Source: Microbacterium festucae
Lineage (GTDB): Bacteria; Actinomycetota; Actinomycetes; Actinomycetales; Microbacteriaceae
Assembly (NCBI RefSeq): GCF_025421715.1
Contig: NZ_JAOEFC010000002.1
Location: 62,001 to 126,000 of the forward strand
Reading direction: 5' to 3'
DNA length: 64,000 bases
The notes beneath the pieces were generated by a model. The model had not been told where the DNA came from, searched no databases, and saw only the letters and a program-made list of their open reading frames with translations. Position 1 is the stretch's first letter. Every line of letters begins with the position of its first letter. Made by a program: the position numbers and the translations under genes. Shown here piece by piece: positions 28,897-40,826 of the stretch.

Positions 28897-30789
28897 GTGG
28901 CCGACCAGCTGCCGTACAAGCCGCGGCCGGGGGAGATCCCCACCGACCCCGGCGTGTACCGGTTCCGCGACGCCGACGGCCGGGTGCTCTACGTCGGCAA
29001 GGCGAAGAACCTGCGCGCGCGTCTGTCCAACTACTTCGCGCCGCTGCACACCCTCCACGAGCGCACCCGGCGGATGGTACTCACCGCCGCCTCGGTGGAG
29101 TGGACCGTGGTGGCCACCGATGTCGACTCGCTGCAGCTCGAGTACACCTGGATCCAGGAGTTCTCGCCGCCGTTCAACGTGCGCTATAAGGACGACAAGT
29201 CCTACCCCTACATGGCGGTCACGCTCGGCGACGAGGCGCCGCGGGTGATCGTCACCCGCAACCGCCGCATCAAGGGTGCGAAGTACTTCGGGCCCTACCC
29301 GAAGGTGTGGGCGGTGCACGACACGATCGACCTGATGATCAAGGTCTTCCCGATCCGCACCTGCAGCGACGCGTCCTACAAGAAGGCGATGGCCACCGGG
29401 CGCCCCTGCTTCCCCGGGCAGATCGGCCGCTGCGGGGGACCGTGCTCGATGCGGGTGACGGTCGAGGAGCACCGAGCGATCGTCGACGACTTCGTCGCGT
29501 TCCTCTCCGGCGGCGACAAGCGCATCACCCGCGAGCTCACCGCCCGCATGCGCGAGTCGGCGGCGGCGCTGGACTACGAATCGGCGGCGCTGTACCGCGA
29601 CCGGCTGCAGGCGATCGACGCCGTGCTGAACCGGTCGGCGCTGGTGCTGTCGGAAGACACGGATGCCGACCTGTTCGGCATCGCCGAAGACGAGCTCTCC
29701 GCGGCCGTGCAGCACTTCGTCGTGCGCGGCGGGCGCGTGCGCGGCGTGCGCGCGCTCACCATCGACAAAGAGCTCGACATCTCCGGCGCCGAGCTCGTCG
29801 ACCAGGTGCTGCAGCGCACCTACGGCGAAGCGGCGCCCTCCGACATCCCGCGCCAGGTGCTCGTGCCCTCGCTGCCCGACGACGCCGCCGAGCTCGAGGC
29901 CTGGCTGCAGGCCCGCCGCGGCAAGCGCGTGTCGCTGCAGCTGGCCCAGCGCGGCTCGAAGGCCGAGCTGCTGCGCACCGCCACCCGCAACGCCCAGCAG
30001 GCGCTGATCCTGCACAAGACCCGGCGCACCAGCGACTACGCGGCGCGCACCCGCGCCCTCGGCGACCTGCAGGAGGCGCTGGGCCTGGACGAGGCGCCGC
30101 TGCGCATCGAGTGCTACGACGTCTCGCACCTCAGCGGCACGAATGTCGTCGCCTCGATGGTGGTCTTCGAAGACGGCCTGCCGCGCAAAGACCAGTACCG
30201 CTCGTTCGGCGTCCCCGAGACCACCGACGACACCGACTCGCTCTACCAGGTGCTCACCCGGCGCCTGGCGCACGTCGACGAGCCAGAGCCGGTGGAGGTG
30301 CCCGACGCCACCGCCGACGGCGATGTCGTCACCACCCGCAAGAAGCCGCGGTTCGCCTACCGCCCGCAGCTGCTCGTGGTCGACGGCGGCCGTCCGCAGG
30401 TCGAGGCCGCCGCACGCGCTCTCGACGACGCCGGCCACACCGAGATCGCCCTGTGCGGCATCGCGAAGCGCCTCGAAGAGGTGTGGCTGCCGGGGGAGGA
30501 GTACCCGGTCATCCTGCCGCGCACCTCCGAGGCCCTCTACCTGCTGCAGCGACTGCGCGACGAGGCCCACCGCTTCGCGATCACCCACCAGCGCAAGCGC
30601 CGCAAGCGCGACATCTCCACGGTGCTGGCCGAGGTGCCCGGGCTCGGCGACACCCGCATCCGCGCCCTGCTCAAGCACTTCGGCTCGGTCGCCCGCCTCA
30701 AGCAGGCCACCCCCGAGGAGATCTCCGAGCTGCCCGGCATCGGACCCACCCTCGCCGCCGCCATCCACAAGCATCTGGCCGCCCGCTGA
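28897..30789 (+). CDS. uvrC: excinuclease ABC subunit C
   Basis: Makes the two incisions in nucleotide excision repair. 630 aa. GIY-YIG nuclease at the N-terminus ([21 protein letters not shown]), [13 protein letters not shown], a UVR motif (about 210-243) for UvrB contact, the RNase H-like second nuclease ([29 protein letters not shown]), and two helix-hairpin-helix motifs at the end. The GTG at 28897 starts [19 protein letters not shown] at 28888 overlapping the uvrA stop (GTGA) is also possible. It heads the conserved uvrC-rapZ-whiA order of actinobacteria. Confidence 0.97.
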   Translation: MADQLPYKPRPGEIPTDPGVYRFRDADGRVLYVGKAKNLRARLSNYFAPLHTLHERTRRMVLTAASVEWTVVATDVDSLQLEYTWIQEFSPPFNVRYKDDKSYPYMAVTLGDEAPRVIVTRNRRIKGAKYFGPYPKVWAVHDTIDLMIKVFPIRTCSDASYKKAMATGRPCFPGQIGRCGGPCSMRVTVEEHRAIVDDFVAFLSGGDKRITRELTARMRESAAALDYESAALYRDRLQAIDAVLNRSALVLSEDTDADLFGIAEDELSAAVQHFVVRGGRVRGVRALTIDKELDISGAELVDQVLQRTYGEAAPSDIPRQVLVPSLPDDAAELEAWLQARRGKRVSLQLAQRGSKAELLRTATRNAQQALILHKTRRTSDYAARTRALGDLQEALGLDEAPLRIECYDVSHLSGTNVVASMVVFEDGLPRKDQYRSFGVPETTDDTDSLYQVLTRRLAHVDEPEPVEVPDATADGDVVTTRKKPRFAYRPQLLVVDGGRPQVEAAARALDDAGHTEIALCGIAKRLEEVWLPGEEYPVILPRTSEALYLLQRLRDEAHRFAITHQRKRRKRDISTVLAEVPGLGDTRIRALLKHFGSVARLKQATPEEISELPGIGPTLAAAIHKHLAAR

Positions 30790-30878
30790 CCACCGTTGAC
30801 CCCGGCGTGATCACCGCGGCACCGACCGCCGCACTCGTGCCCCGCCGCGGTCGCTAGGCTGGACGCACGAGCGGAAGG

Positions 30879-31796
30879 ATGGCGGGCGTGGCAGAGCTCC
30901 AGGGGGACGGGCAGCGAGCGCCGAGCGCCGATCAGCCCGCCGGTGAGGTGCTCATCGTCACCGGCATGTCCGGGGCCGGTCGCACCACCGCCGCCAACGC
31001 GCTCGAAGACCTCGGCTGGTACGTCGTCGACAACCTGCCGCCGCAGATGCTGCGCCCCCTGCTCGAGCTGTCGGGCGCGGCCGGATCGGCGATGCCGAAG
31101 ATCGCCGCCGTCGTCGATGTGCGCGGCCGCACGCTCTTCCGCGAGCTGCCCGCCGTCACCAGCGCGCTGCGGGATGCCAGCCAGTTGCGCGTGCTCTTCC
31201 TCGACGCCTCCGACGAGGTGCTGGTGCGCCGCTTCGAGGCGGTGCGCCGCCCGCACCCGCTGCAGGGCGAGGGCACGATCCTCGACGGCATCCGACGCGA
31301 GCGCGAGCGGGTGGCCGTCATCCGCGAGGCCGCCGACGTCATCGTCGACACCAGCACCCTCAACATCCACCAGCTCTCCACCCGCATCGTCGACGTGTTC
31401 GCCGGCGACGGCGACGCGAAGCACACCACCACCGTGATGAGCTTCGGCTTCAAGTACGGACTGCCCCCCGACGCCGACCTCGTCGCCGACATGCGGTTCC
31501 TGCCGAACCCGTTCTGGGTGCCCGAGCTGCGCGCCCACACCGGGGAGGACGCCGAGGTGCGCGACTACGTGCTCGCGCAGGCCGGGGCGACCGAGTTCAT
31601 CGACGCGTACGCGGCGGCCCTGCACCCCGTGCTGCTCGGCTACCAGAACGAGAACAAGCGCCACTCGGTGGTCGCGGTGGGCTGCACCGGCGGCAAGCAC
31701 CGGTCGGTCGTGACGGCGATCGAGCTCGCGCGCCGCCTCGAGCAGGTGCCCGGGGTGGCCGTCAACGTGAAACATCGCGACCTCGGGCGCGAGTAG
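30879..31796 (+). CDS. rapZ: RNase adapter/nucleotide-binding protein RapZ family
   Basis: 305 aa. P-loop GMSGAGRTT at 29-37, with Arg where most P-loops have Lys; as I recall this is common in actinobacterial members. VVDNLPP follows, and the C-terminal domain has [15 protein letters not shown] and [10 protein letters not shown]. In E. coli RapZ binds nucleotide-sugar metabolites and small RNAs; in Gram-positives the YvcJ relatives have a less clear, cell-envelope-linked role. TAGGCT with a GGAAGG ribosome site precedes the ATG. Conserved between uvrC and whiA. Confidence 0.92.
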   Translation: MAGVAELQGDGQRAPSADQPAGEVLIVTGMSGAGRTTAANALEDLGWYVVDNLPPQMLRPLLELSGAAGSAMPKIAAVVDVRGRTLFRELPAVTSALRDASQLRVLFLDASDEVLVRRFEAVRRPHPLQGEGTILDGIRRERERVAVIREAADVIVDTSTLNIHQLSTRIVDVFAGDGDAKHTTTVMSFGFKYGLPPDADLVADMRFLPNPFWVPELRAHTGEDAEVRDYVLAQAGATEFIDAYAAALHPVLLGYQNENKRHSVVAVGCTGGKHRSVVTAIELARRLEQVPGVAVNVKHRDLGRE

Positions 31797-31838
31797 GCTG
31801 GAAGATCGTTCCCCCACCCGTTCGACCGAAGGATCGCC

Positions 31839-32816
31839 GTGTCGTTGACCGCTGACGTGAAGACCGAGCTGGCGGCCCTCCGCGACCCGCGTCCCACGGC
31901 CCGGATCGCCGAAGTCACGGCGCTCCTGCGTTTCTCCGGCGGGCTGCACTCCATCGCCGGCCGTGTCGCCGTCGAGGCCGAGGTGGAGTCCGAGGCGCTC
32001 GCGCGCCGCGTCGCGCGCGACCTCATGGAGATCTACGGCGTGCGCCCCGAGATCGCCCACGTGCAGGCCTCGGGCGGGCGCGCCGGCGGCCATTTCGCGG
32101 TGCGCGTCATCGACGGCGGCGAGACCCTCGCCCGACAGACGGGCCTGCTCGACCAGCGTCGCCGGCCCGTGCGGGGCCTGCCCAACAAGCTCACCACCGG
32201 CGCCCGCCACGACCTCGCCGCCATCTGGCGCGGGGCCTTCCTCGCCGCCGGCACCCTCTCCGACCCCGGCCGCTCGGCCGCGCTCGAGATCGCCTGCCCG
32301 TCGGGGGAGGCGGCGATGGCCCTCGTCGGCGCCGCCCACCGCCTGGGCGTGGCCGCCAAGGCCCGCGAGGTGCGCGGAGCCCCCCGTGTCGTCGTCCGCG
32401 ACGGCGAGGCCATCCGCGGCGCCCTGGCCGCGATGGGCGCCGCCCAGACCGCCGGCGCCTGGGAGCAGCTGCGTCAGCGCCGCGAGGTGCGCGCCGGCGT
32501 CAACCGCCTGGTCAACTTCGACGACGCGAACCTGCGCCGCTCGGCGCAGGCCGCCGTCGCCGCGTGCGCGCGCGTGGAGCGGGCGCTGGAGATCCTCGGC
32601 GACGAGGTGCCCGACCACCTCAAGCAGGCCGGCGATCTGCGCCTGGCCCACCGCGACGCGAGCCTCGACGAGCTCGGCCACCACGCCGACCCGCCGCTGA
32701 CGAAGGATGCCGTCGCCGGCCGCATCCGGCGCCTGCTGGCGATGGCCGACAAGAAGGCCGCCGCCGACGGCATCCCCGACACCGAATCGGCGGTCCCTGC
32801 CGGCCTGGAGGACTGA
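31839..32816 (+). CDS. whiA: WhiA-family DNA-binding regulator
   Basis: 325 aa, normal length. N-terminal LAGLIDADG-derived homing-endonuclease-like fold without the catalytic acids ([15 protein letters not shown]), and a C-terminal helix-turn-helix ([25 protein letters not shown]). In Streptomyces WhiA directs sporulation and division genes; in non-sporulating actinobacteria it is kept with an uncertain growth or division role. The GTG at 31839 follows GAAGGA. TAGGCT just after the rapZ end could give it its own promoter. Confidence 0.95.
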   Translation: MSLTADVKTELAALRDPRPTARIAEVTALLRFSGGLHSIAGRVAVEAEVESEALARRVARDLMEIYGVRPEIAHVQASGGRAGGHFAVRVIDGGETLARQTGLLDQRRRPVRGLPNKLTTGARHDLAAIWRGAFLAAGTLSDPGRSAALEIACPSGEAAMALVGAAHRLGVAAKAREVRGAPRVVVRDGEAIRGALAAMGAAQTAGAWEQLRQRREVRAGVNRLVNFDDANLRRSAQAAVAACARVERALEILGDEVPDHLKQAGDLRLAHRDASLDELGHHADPPLTKDAVAGRIRRLLAMADKKAAADGIPDTESAVPAGLED

Positions 32817-32970
32817 GGTTCTCATCGACTCTTCACGTCACGAGGGAAGTCAACCCCTGGTGTCGGTGTTGTCGGTCAATAGGATGAAAACGTCCCCCTC
32901 CGCCGCGCGACGGTGCGGCGCCGGAAGGAAATGTCGCGCACCAGCGCGACGCCGACAGGAAGAAGAGAAC

Positions 32971-34723
<1,753 letters not shown>

Positions 34724-34732
34724 GCCGACACC

Positions 34733-35950
34733 ATGGCTCTGCGCACCCTCGATTCGCTGGGTTCGCTGGCCGGTAAGCGCATCATCGTCCGTGTTGACTT
34801 CAACGTCCCCCTCAAGGACGGCGTCATCACGGACGATGGTCGTGTCCGGGCAGCACTTCCGACCCTGAACCACCTCATCAACCAGGGCGCCCGCGTCATC
34901 GCGTGCTCGCACCTGGGACGCCCCGACGGCGAGCCGAACCCCAAGTACAGCCTCGAGCCGGTCGCCCAGCGCCTGTCCGAGCTGCTGGGCAAGCCCGTCG
35001 CCTTCGCCGGCGACACCGTGGGCACCTCCGCCCAGGAGGCCGCCGCGGCCCTGGAAGACGGCGACATCGCCGTCATCGAGAACCTCCGCTTCAACGCGGG
35101 GGAGACCGCCAAGGATGCCGGCGAGCGTCGCGCCTTCGCCGAGCAGCTCGCCGCCCTCGGCGACGCGCTCGTCTCCGACGGGTTCGGCGTCGTGCACCGC
35201 AAGCAGGCCTCGGTCTACGAGCTCGCCGAGCTCTTGCCGTCGGCTGCGGGCTTCCTGATCGAGAAGGAGGTCGACGTGCTCGACCGCCTCACCGAGAAGC
35301 CGGAGCGCCCCTACGCGGTCGTCCTCGGCGGCTCGAAGGTCAGCGACAAGCTCGGCGTCATCGAGCACCTCCTCCCGCGCGCCGACAAGATCCTCGTCGG
35401 CGGCGGCATGCTCTTCACCTTCCTCGCGGCCCAGGGCCACAAGGTCGGCAAGAGCCTGCTCGAGGTCGACCAGCTCGACACCGTGCGCGGCTACATCGCC
35501 GACGCCGCGGAGCGCGGCGTGGAGCTGATCCTCCCCGTCGACGCGGTCATGGCCGCCGGCTTCGCCGCCGACGCCGACCACGTCGTCGCCGCCGCGGACG
35601 CGCTGGAAGACACCGCGTTCGGCGCCGAGGGCATGGGCCTGGACATCGGGCCGCAGACCGCGGAGCTGTTCGCCGCCGCGATCCGCGACTCGAAGACCGT
35701 GTTCTGGAACGGCCCCATGGGCGTCTTCGAGATGCCGGCCTTCGCCGCCGGCACCAAGACGGTCGCCCAGGCGCTCACCGAGGTCGACGGCCTGTCGGTC
35801 GTCGGCGGTGGCGACTCGGCCGCGGCCGTGCGTCAGCTCGGCTTCGCCGACGACCAGTTCGGCCACATCTCCACCGGTGGCGGCGCGAGCCTGGAGTTCC
35901 TGGAGGGCAAGAAGCTCCCCGGGCTGGAGATCCTCGGATGGGAGAACTGA
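34733..35950 (+). CDS. pgk: phosphoglycerate kinase
   Basis: 405 aa. Makes ATP from 1,3-bisphosphoglycerate. Signature [11 protein letters not shown] near the N-terminus, SHLGRPDGE, the [10 protein letters not shown] hinge region, and the nucleotide-binding end [11 protein letters not shown] and GGGDSAAA. Starts 9 nt after gap and its TGA shares a base with the tpiA ATG. Confidence 0.98.
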   Translation: MALRTLDSLGSLAGKRIIVRVDFNVPLKDGVITDDGRVRAALPTLNHLINQGARVIACSHLGRPDGEPNPKYSLEPVAQRLSELLGKPVAFAGDTVGTSAQEAAAALEDGDIAVIENLRFNAGETAKDAGERRAFAEQLAALGDALVSDGFGVVHRKQASVYELAELLPSAAGFLIEKEVDVLDRLTEKPERPYAVVLGGSKVSDKLGVIEHLLPRADKILVGGGMLFTFLAAQGHKVGKSLLEVDQLDTVRGYIADAAERGVELILPVDAVMAAGFAADADHVVAAADALEDTAFGAEGMGLDIGPQTAELFAAAIRDSKTVFWNGPMGVFEMPAFAAGTKTVAQALTEVDGLSVVGGGDSAAAVRQLGFADDQFGHISTGGGASLEFLEGKKLPGLEILGWEN

Positions 35951-36732
35951 TGGCGCGCACACCGCTCATCGCCGGCAACTGGAAGATGAACCTCGACCAC
36001 CTGCAGGCGGTCGCGTTCGTCCAGAAGCTGCACTGGACCCTGAAGGACGCCGGTCACGAGGACGGCTCCGTGGAGGTCGCCGTCTTCCCGCCGTTCACCG
36101 ACATCCGCACGGTGCAGACGCTCATCGACGCCGACAAGATCCCGTTCGCCCTGGGCGCGCAGGACGTGTCGACGAAGGACTCGGGCGCCTACACGGGTGA
36201 GATCTCCGGCGCCTTCCTGAAGAAGCTCGACTGCGGCTACGTGATCATCGGCCACTCCGAGCGTCGCCAGTACCACCACGAGACCGACGAGGTCGTCGCG
36301 GCCAAGGTGCAGGCGGCCCTGAAGCACGAGCTCGTGCCGGTCATCTGCGTCGGCGAGACGCTCGAGCAGCGCGAGGAGTCGGGACCCACCGCGGTCTCGG
36401 TCGCGCAGCTGCAGGCGGCGCTGAAGGGCCTGCCCTCGGACGCCGATGTGGTCGTGGCCTACGAGCCCGTCTGGGCCATCGGCACCGGCGAAGTGGCCTC
36501 GCCCGCACAGGCGCAGGAGGTGTGTGCGGCGCTGCGTGAGGTGATCGCCGACACGCTCGGCGCCGACGCCGCCGAGCGCACCCGCGTGCTGTACGGCGGC
36601 TCGGTGAAGTCGGGCAACATCGCCAGCTTCATGCGCGAGCCCGACGTGGACGGCGCCCTCGTGGGCGGCGCGAGCCTCGTGGCGGAGGAGTTCGCCGCGA
36701 TCATCCGCTACCAGAAGCACGTCGGCGTCTGA
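35950..36732 (+). CDS. tpiA: triose-phosphate isomerase
   Basis: 260 aa TIM barrel. Interconverts dihydroxyacetone phosphate and glyceraldehyde-3-phosphate. Active residues: N10 and K12 (AGNWKMN), H102 (IIGHSERR), E172 ([10 protein letters not shown]); phosphate loop [10 protein letters not shown]. Overlaps pgk by one base (TGATG) and is followed by a strong hairpin, closing the glycolytic operon. Confidence 0.98.
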   Translation: MARTPLIAGNWKMNLDHLQAVAFVQKLHWTLKDAGHEDGSVEVAVFPPFTDIRTVQTLIDADKIPFALGAQDVSTKDSGAYTGEISGAFLKKLDCGYVIIGHSERRQYHHETDEVVAAKVQAALKHELVPVICVGETLEQREESGPTAVSVAQLQAALKGLPSDADVVVAYEPVWAIGTGEVASPAQAQEVCAALREVIADTLGADAAERTRVLYGGSVKSGNIASFMREPDVDGALVGGASLVAEEFAAIIRYQKHVGV

Positions 36733-36749
36733 TCGCACCCGACATCACC

Positions 36750-36783
36750 GGTGCGGCGCGGCCCGGAGGGGCCGCGCCGCACC
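36750..36783. terminator. terminator hairpin after tpiA
   Basis: Perfect 15-bp GC stem (36750-36764 with 36769-36783) and a 4-nt loop, 18 nt after the tpiA stop. It ends 6 bp before the secG -10 box. Confidence 0.85.
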
Positions 36784-36789
36784 GCGCGG

Positions 36790-36795
36790 TATACT
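36790..36795 (+). promoter_or_regulatory. -10 box of secG-rbpA
   Basis: TATACT, a consensus -10, about 47 nt before the secG GTG. GAAAGG before the GTG serves as the ribosome site. No -35 is clear because the tpiA hairpin occupies that region. Confidence 0.65.
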
Positions 36796-36842
36796 CGACC
36801 CTTGTGCGCCGCAGTCGGCGCCGCGAAAGGCTTTCATCCACC

Positions 36843-37091
36843 GTGGACATCCTCGAGCTCGTGCTTCAGGTGCTGCTGGGCATCACCAGCCTCCTGCTGA
36901 CCCTCTTGATCCTTCTGCACAAGGGCCGCGGTGGCGGCCTGTCCGACATGTTCGGCGGCGGCATGAGCTCCGCGATGGGCTCGTCGGGTCTGGCAGAACG
37001 CAACCTCAACCGATTCACGATCGTGCTCGCGCTGGTCTGGTTCGTCGCGATCGTCGCACTCGGTCTCATCACGAAGTTCCAGGGGATCTGA
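36843..37091 (+). CDS. secG: preprotein translocase subunit SecG
   Basis: 82 aa. Small membrane subunit of SecYEG. Two transmembrane helices (about 3-25 and 57-77) joined by a cytoplasmic Gly-rich loop with KGRGGGLSDMFGGG, the family hallmark. The GTG at 36843 gives VDILELVLQ; an upstream in-frame start would add a basic stretch not seen in the family. Its TGA overlaps the rbpA ATG by one base. Confidence 0.95.
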   Translation: MDILELVLQVLLGITSLLLTLLILLHKGRGGGLSDMFGGGMSSAMGSSGLAERNLNRFTIVLALVWFVAIVALGLITKFQGI

Positions 37092-37447
37092 TGGCTACCG
37101 GAGGAAACGCGATCCGTGGCACGCGCGTCGGCGCGGGCCCGATGGGCGAGCAGGACCACGGCCACCACGCCGACCGCCTGGCGGTGTCGTACTGGGACGC
37201 CCTCGGCAACGAGACGGTGCGCTACTTCGCCGCCGGCATCGCCGAGGACGAGATCCCCGAGACGATCGACTCGCCCCACTCCGGCCTCCCCGCCGGCCGC
37301 GACAAGGAGAATCCTCCCGCCGTCGCCAAGACCGAGCCCTACAAGACGCACCTCGCCTACGTGAAGGAGCGTCGCAGCGACGACGAGGCGGTGCAGCTGC
37401 TCGACGACGCACTGCGCCAGCTGCGCGAGCGTCGCGGCCAGGGCTGA
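37091..37447 (+). CDS. rbpA: RNA polymerase-binding protein RbpA, cysteine-free form
   Basis: 118 aa. Binds sigma factor and the RNA polymerase core and helps open promoter complexes. N-terminal GNAIRGTRVGAGPMGE (core-binding tail) and C-terminal ENPPAVAKTEPYKTHLAYVKERRS (sigma-interaction) are well kept. Between them, the zinc cysteines of the Streptomyces and mycobacterial forms are replaced: YWDALGNET and IDSPHSGLPAG, and the protein has no Cys at all. I recall this form from other Microbacteriaceae. Coupled to secG by a TGATG overlap. Confidence 0.95.
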   Translation: MATGGNAIRGTRVGAGPMGEQDHGHHADRLAVSYWDALGNETVRYFAAGIAEDEIPETIDSPHSGLPAGRDKENPPAVAKTEPYKTHLAYVKERRSDDEAVQLLDDALRQLRERRGQG

Positions 37448-37481
37448 GCCCGCGCCCGCGGGCACACCCCCCTTACAACGA

Positions 37482-37507
37482 AAACGGCGGCCGCTCGGCC
37501 GCCGTTT
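37482..37507. terminator. bidirectional terminator between rbpA and pgl
   Basis: 11-bp stem (37482-37492 with 37497-37507), 4-nt loop, flanked by AAAA on the left and TTTCTCGTTT on the right. It can stop the rbpA message and, read on the minus strand, the pentose-phosphate operon ending at 37548. Confidence 0.85.
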
Positions 37508-37547
37508 CTCGTTTCTGCGCCCCGATCGTCTCGGGGCGCGGGTCGAC

Positions 37548-38327
37548 TCAGTACTCCTGATCGATGAGTTCGAGCGGCACCTTGGCCGCGGCATCCTCGT
37601 CGACGAACAGGATGGTGCGCTTGCGCCCCTTGGCGCCGGCGGCGGGCACGCTGTCGTAGCTCGCGCCGGCCAGGGCCAGGCCCAGGGCACCGGCCTTGTC
37701 GACGCCCGAGACGACCATCCAGACGCGCTTGGACGCGTTGATGACGGGGCGGGTGAGCGTGATGCGGTCGGCGGGCGGCTTCGGGGCGTTGCGCACCGGC
37801 ACCACCGCCCGGTCGCGCACCTGGATCTCGGCGCGGTCGGGGAACAGCGACGCGATGTGCGCGTCGGGGCCCACCCCGAGGAAGCAGATGTCGAACGATG
37901 GCCAGGCGCGGTCGCGCTTGCCGAAGCGGGCGAGTTCGGCGGCGTAGGCCTCGGCGGCCTCGTCCATGCTGAGCCCCGCGTCGGAGGACGCGATCACGTG
38001 CACGTTCTCGGCCGGCACCGCGATACGGTCCAGCAGCGCCTCGCGGGCGCCGCGCTCGTTGCGCTCGTCGCTGCCGCGCGGCACGAACCGCTCATCGCCC
38101 CACCAGAAGTGCACCCGGGTCCAGTCGACCGCCTCGCGCGCCGGATCGGCGCCGATGGCACGCAGCACCTCGGTGCCGATCACACCGCCGGTGAGGGCGA
38201 CGTGGGCGGTCTTGCCCTCGGCGAGACGGCTCGTGATGCGCTCGAGGAAACGCCGCGCCACCGAGGCGGTGAGGGCACCCGGATCGGGGCTGATCACGAC
38301 GCGTTTCTCGGTCCAGAACTCGGCCAT
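37548..38327 (-). CDS. pgl: 6-phosphogluconolactonase
   Basis: 259 aa. Hydrolyses 6-phosphogluconolactone after G6PDH. Family motifs: ALTGGVIGTE, HFWWGDERFVP, and LGVGPDAHIASLFP. Last gene of tkt-tal-pgi-zwf-opcA-pgl; 12 nt follow the opcA stop. A terminator lies downstream. Confidence 0.95.
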   Translation of the reverse strand: MAEFWTEKRVVISPDPGALTASVARRFLERITSRLAEGKTAHVALTGGVIGTEVLRAIGADPAREAVDWTRVHFWWGDERFVPRGSDERNERGAREALLDRIAVPAENVHVIASSDAGLSMDEAAEAYAAELARFGKRDRAWPSFDICFLGVGPDAHIASLFPDRAEIQVRDRAVVPVRNAPKPPADRITLTRPVINASKRVWMVVSGVDKAGALGLALAGASYDSVPAAGAKGRKRTILFVDEDAAAKVPLELIDQEY

Positions 38328-38339
38328 CGCGCCTGCCTC

Positions 38340-39272
38340 CTATGACACCGGCGGGCCGAGTAGCTTCCAGCCCTCCGTGATGACTCGACCATACAGGACG
38401 TCCGCATCCAGCCGACGCAGCTCCTCGGCGAGGCACTCCCGCAGCGTGCGGCGGGGGAGCACCACGTCGTGCGAGGGCTGACCGGGCTGGGTGAGCGTTG
38501 CGTTGACGTCGTCGCGGCGGGCCAGCTCGATGACGCCCGACGCGCGGGTCAGGCGCACCGACTGGATGCCGTGATCCCAGTCCTCCGGAGCGGCATAGCG
38601 CCACGTGACGTCGACCTCGAGCTTGAGGCGCAGCCAGGCGGCCAGGAGCGCCGTGGAGGGCGACGAGCTGCTGCCCACGACCTCGACGGCGGTGATCTCG
38701 TCGTACGGCGGCTGGTCGAGCACGGCGGCCAGCTGCTCGCGCCAGTGGGTCAGGCGCGTCCACGACAGGTCGGTGTCGCCGGGGGCGTAGCCCACGCCGA
38801 GCGTCGACAGGCGGTCCTTGCTGTAGGGCTTGGTGGCGGCGTCGGTGATGCGGCGCTGCGCGATGGCCCCGATGGGCGAGGTCGCCGGCTCTGCCGGCGG
38901 GAAGTCGGGCCACCACGCCACGACGGGCGCGTCGGGCAGCAGCAGGCCCGTGATGAGCCCCTCGGCGTTGCCGGCGGCGGGGCCCCCGGCGCGCAGCACG
39001 ATGACCTCGCTCGCCCCGGCGTCGCCGCCGACGCGGATCTGCGCGTCGAGCTTGGCGTCGCCCTCGGTGTTCGCGATCAGCACGATGACGCGCATCGGGT
39101 GCTCACGGGACGCGTCGTTGGCGGCCTCGATGGCCTCCTCCTCGAGTCCGTGGGTGGTGGCGATCACGAGGGTGAGCACACGGCCCAGAGCCACCGCTCC
39201 GCCCTCTTCGCGCACGCTCACGAGGGAGCGGGCGATCTTCGACACGGTGGTGTCGGGCAGGTCGACGATCAC
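38340..39272 (-). CDS. opcA: glucose-6-phosphate dehydrogenase assembly protein OpcA
   Basis: 310 aa. Partner that activates or assembles G6PDH in cyanobacteria and actinobacteria. Typical stretches are the N-terminal MIVDLPDTTVSKI, MRVIVLIANTE, and PVVAWWPDFPP. It starts inside the zwf stop (ATGA overlap), fitting a 1:1 complex with Zwf, and precedes pgl. Confidence 0.95.
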   Translation of the reverse strand: MIVDLPDTTVSKIARSLVSVREEGGAVALGRVLTLVIATTHGLEEEAIEAANDASREHPMRVIVLIANTEGDAKLDAQIRVGGDAGASEVIVLRAGGPAAGNAEGLITGLLLPDAPVVAWWPDFPPAEPATSPIGAIAQRRITDAATKPYSKDRLSTLGVGYAPGDTDLSWTRLTHWREQLAAVLDQPPYDEITAVEVVGSSSSPSTALLAAWLRLKLEVDVTWRYAAPEDWDHGIQSVRLTRASGVIELARRDDVNATLTQPGQPSHDVVLPRRTLRECLAEELRRLDADVLYGRVITEGWKLLGPPVS

Positions 39273-40816
39273 GGGCGCCTCCAGACGCGGCCGTCACGGG
39301 CCAAGAGCTCATCGGCGGACGGGGGACCCCAGGAACCGGGGGAGTACTGCTCGAGCGGTCCGCCCTGGGCGCTCCAGTACTTCTCGATCGGGTCGAGGAT
39401 GCGCCAGGACAGCTCGACCTCCTCGTGACGGGGGAACAGCGGCGGGTCGCCCAGCAGCACGTCGAGGATGAGGCGCTCGTAGGCCTCGGGGCTCGACTCG
39501 GTGAAGGCGTGCCCGTAGCCGAAGTCCATGGTCACGTCGCGCACCTCGGTGGCGGCGCCGGGCACCTTCGAGCCGAAGCGGAGCGTGACGCCCTCGTCGG
39601 GCTGGATGCGGATGACGAGCGCGTTCTGGCCGAGCTCGTGCGTCTGCGTGCGCAGGAACAGGTGCTGCGGGGTGCGCTTGAAGACGACGGCGATCTCGGT
39701 CACGCGGCGTCCCAGCCGCTTGCCGGTGCGCAGGTAGAAGGGCACCCCCGCCCAGCGGCGGGTGGCGATCTCGAGCTTGACGGCCGCGTAGGTCTCGGTC
39801 GTCGAATCGGGCTTCATGCCGTCTTCGTCGAGGAACCCGGTGACCTCTTCGCCGCCCTGCCAGCCGCCGGCGTACTGCCCGCGGGCCTGGGCGGTGGCGA
39901 GGTCTTCGGGCAGCCGCACGGCCGCCAGCACCTTCTCCTTCTCGGCGCGCAGGTGCGTGGCATCCAGCGAGATGGGCTCTTCCATCGCGGTGAGGGCGAG
40001 CAGCTGCAGCAGGTGGTTCTGGATGACGTCGCGCGCCGCCCCGATGCCGTCGTAGTACCCGGCACGACCGCCGACGCCGATGTCCTCGGCCATCGTGATC
40101 TGCACGTGGTCCACGTAGTTGGCGTTCCAGATCGGCTCGAACATCTCGTTCGCGAAGCGCATCGCGAGGATGTTCTGCACCGTCTCCTTGCCGAGGTAGT
40201 GGTCGATGCGGAAGATCGAATCGGCCGGGAAGGCGACCTCGAGGGCCTCGTTGAGCTCGCGGGCCGACTGCAGGTCGTGCCCGAACGGCTTCTCGATGAC
40301 CACACGGCGCCAGCACGCCGGGTCGTCGTCCTCGCCGACGAGCCCCGAGTCCTTCAGCTGCTTGGCCACCACCGGGAAGTCCTTCGGCGGGATCGACAGG
40401 TAGTAGGCGTGGTTGCCCATCGTGCCGCGGTCGCGGTCGAGCTCCTCCACGGTCGCGCGCAGGCGCGCGAACGCGTCGGGGTCGCCGAACTCGCCCGAGA
40501 CGAAGCGGATGCCCTGCAGCAGCTGCTTCCACGTCTCCTCGCGGAACGGGGTGCGGGCGTGGGCCTGCACGGCCTCGCGCACGACCTCGGCGAAGTCCTG
40601 GTCCTCCCAGTCGCGACGGGCGAACCCGACCAGCGCGAAGCCGGGCGGCAGCAGCCCCCGGTTGGCGAGGTCGTAGACGGCGGGCATGAGCTTCTTGCGG
40701 GACAGGTCGCCGGTCACACCGAAGATCACCAGGGCGCTGGGCCCGGCGATGCGGTTGAGGCGACGGTCGTCGGGGTCGCGCAGCGGATTCCGGGCGCGCG
40801 AGATCTCGGCTGTCAT
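39269..40816 (-). CDS. zwf: glucose-6-phosphate 1-dehydrogenase
   Basis: 515 aa. First step of the oxidative pentose phosphate pathway. Nucleotide site GVTGDL (33-38), EKPFGHD (175-181), and the active-site DHYLGK (205-210). Full length. It lies 10 nt after pgi, overlaps opcA by 4 nt, and is the committed enzyme of the operon. Confidence 0.97.
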   Translation of the reverse strand: MTAEISRARNPLRDPDDRRLNRIAGPSALVIFGVTGDLSRKKLMPAVYDLANRGLLPPGFALVGFARRDWEDQDFAEVVREAVQAHARTPFREETWKQLLQGIRFVSGEFGDPDAFARLRATVEELDRDRGTMGNHAYYLSIPPKDFPVVAKQLKDSGLVGEDDDPACWRRVVIEKPFGHDLQSARELNEALEVAFPADSIFRIDHYLGKETVQNILAMRFANEMFEPIWNANYVDHVQITMAEDIGVGGRAGYYDGIGAARDVIQNHLLQLLALTAMEEPISLDATHLRAEKEKVLAAVRLPEDLATAQARGQYAGGWQGGEEVTGFLDEDGMKPDSTTETYAAVKLEIATRRWAGVPFYLRTGKRLGRRVTEIAVVFKRTPQHLFLRTQTHELGQNALVIRIQPDEGVTLRFGSKVPGAATEVRDVTMDFGYGHAFTESSPEAYERLILDVLLGDPPLFPRHEEVELSWRILDPIEKYWSAQGGPLEQYSPGSWGPPSADELLARDGRVWRRP

Positions 40817-40826
40817 TCGGGGACTC

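Noticed and set aside
30963..30989. Arg in the P-loop of RapZ as a sign of a broken gene
   Set aside because: The change is common in actinobacterial members and all other motifs are intact.
32861..32885. TGTCGGTG followed by TTGTCGGTC and TAGGAT upstream of sodA, resembling the damage-type promoter
   Set aside because: The spacing does not fit: no TANNNT lies 8 nt after either TGTCGG, and the start codon is about 90 nt away.
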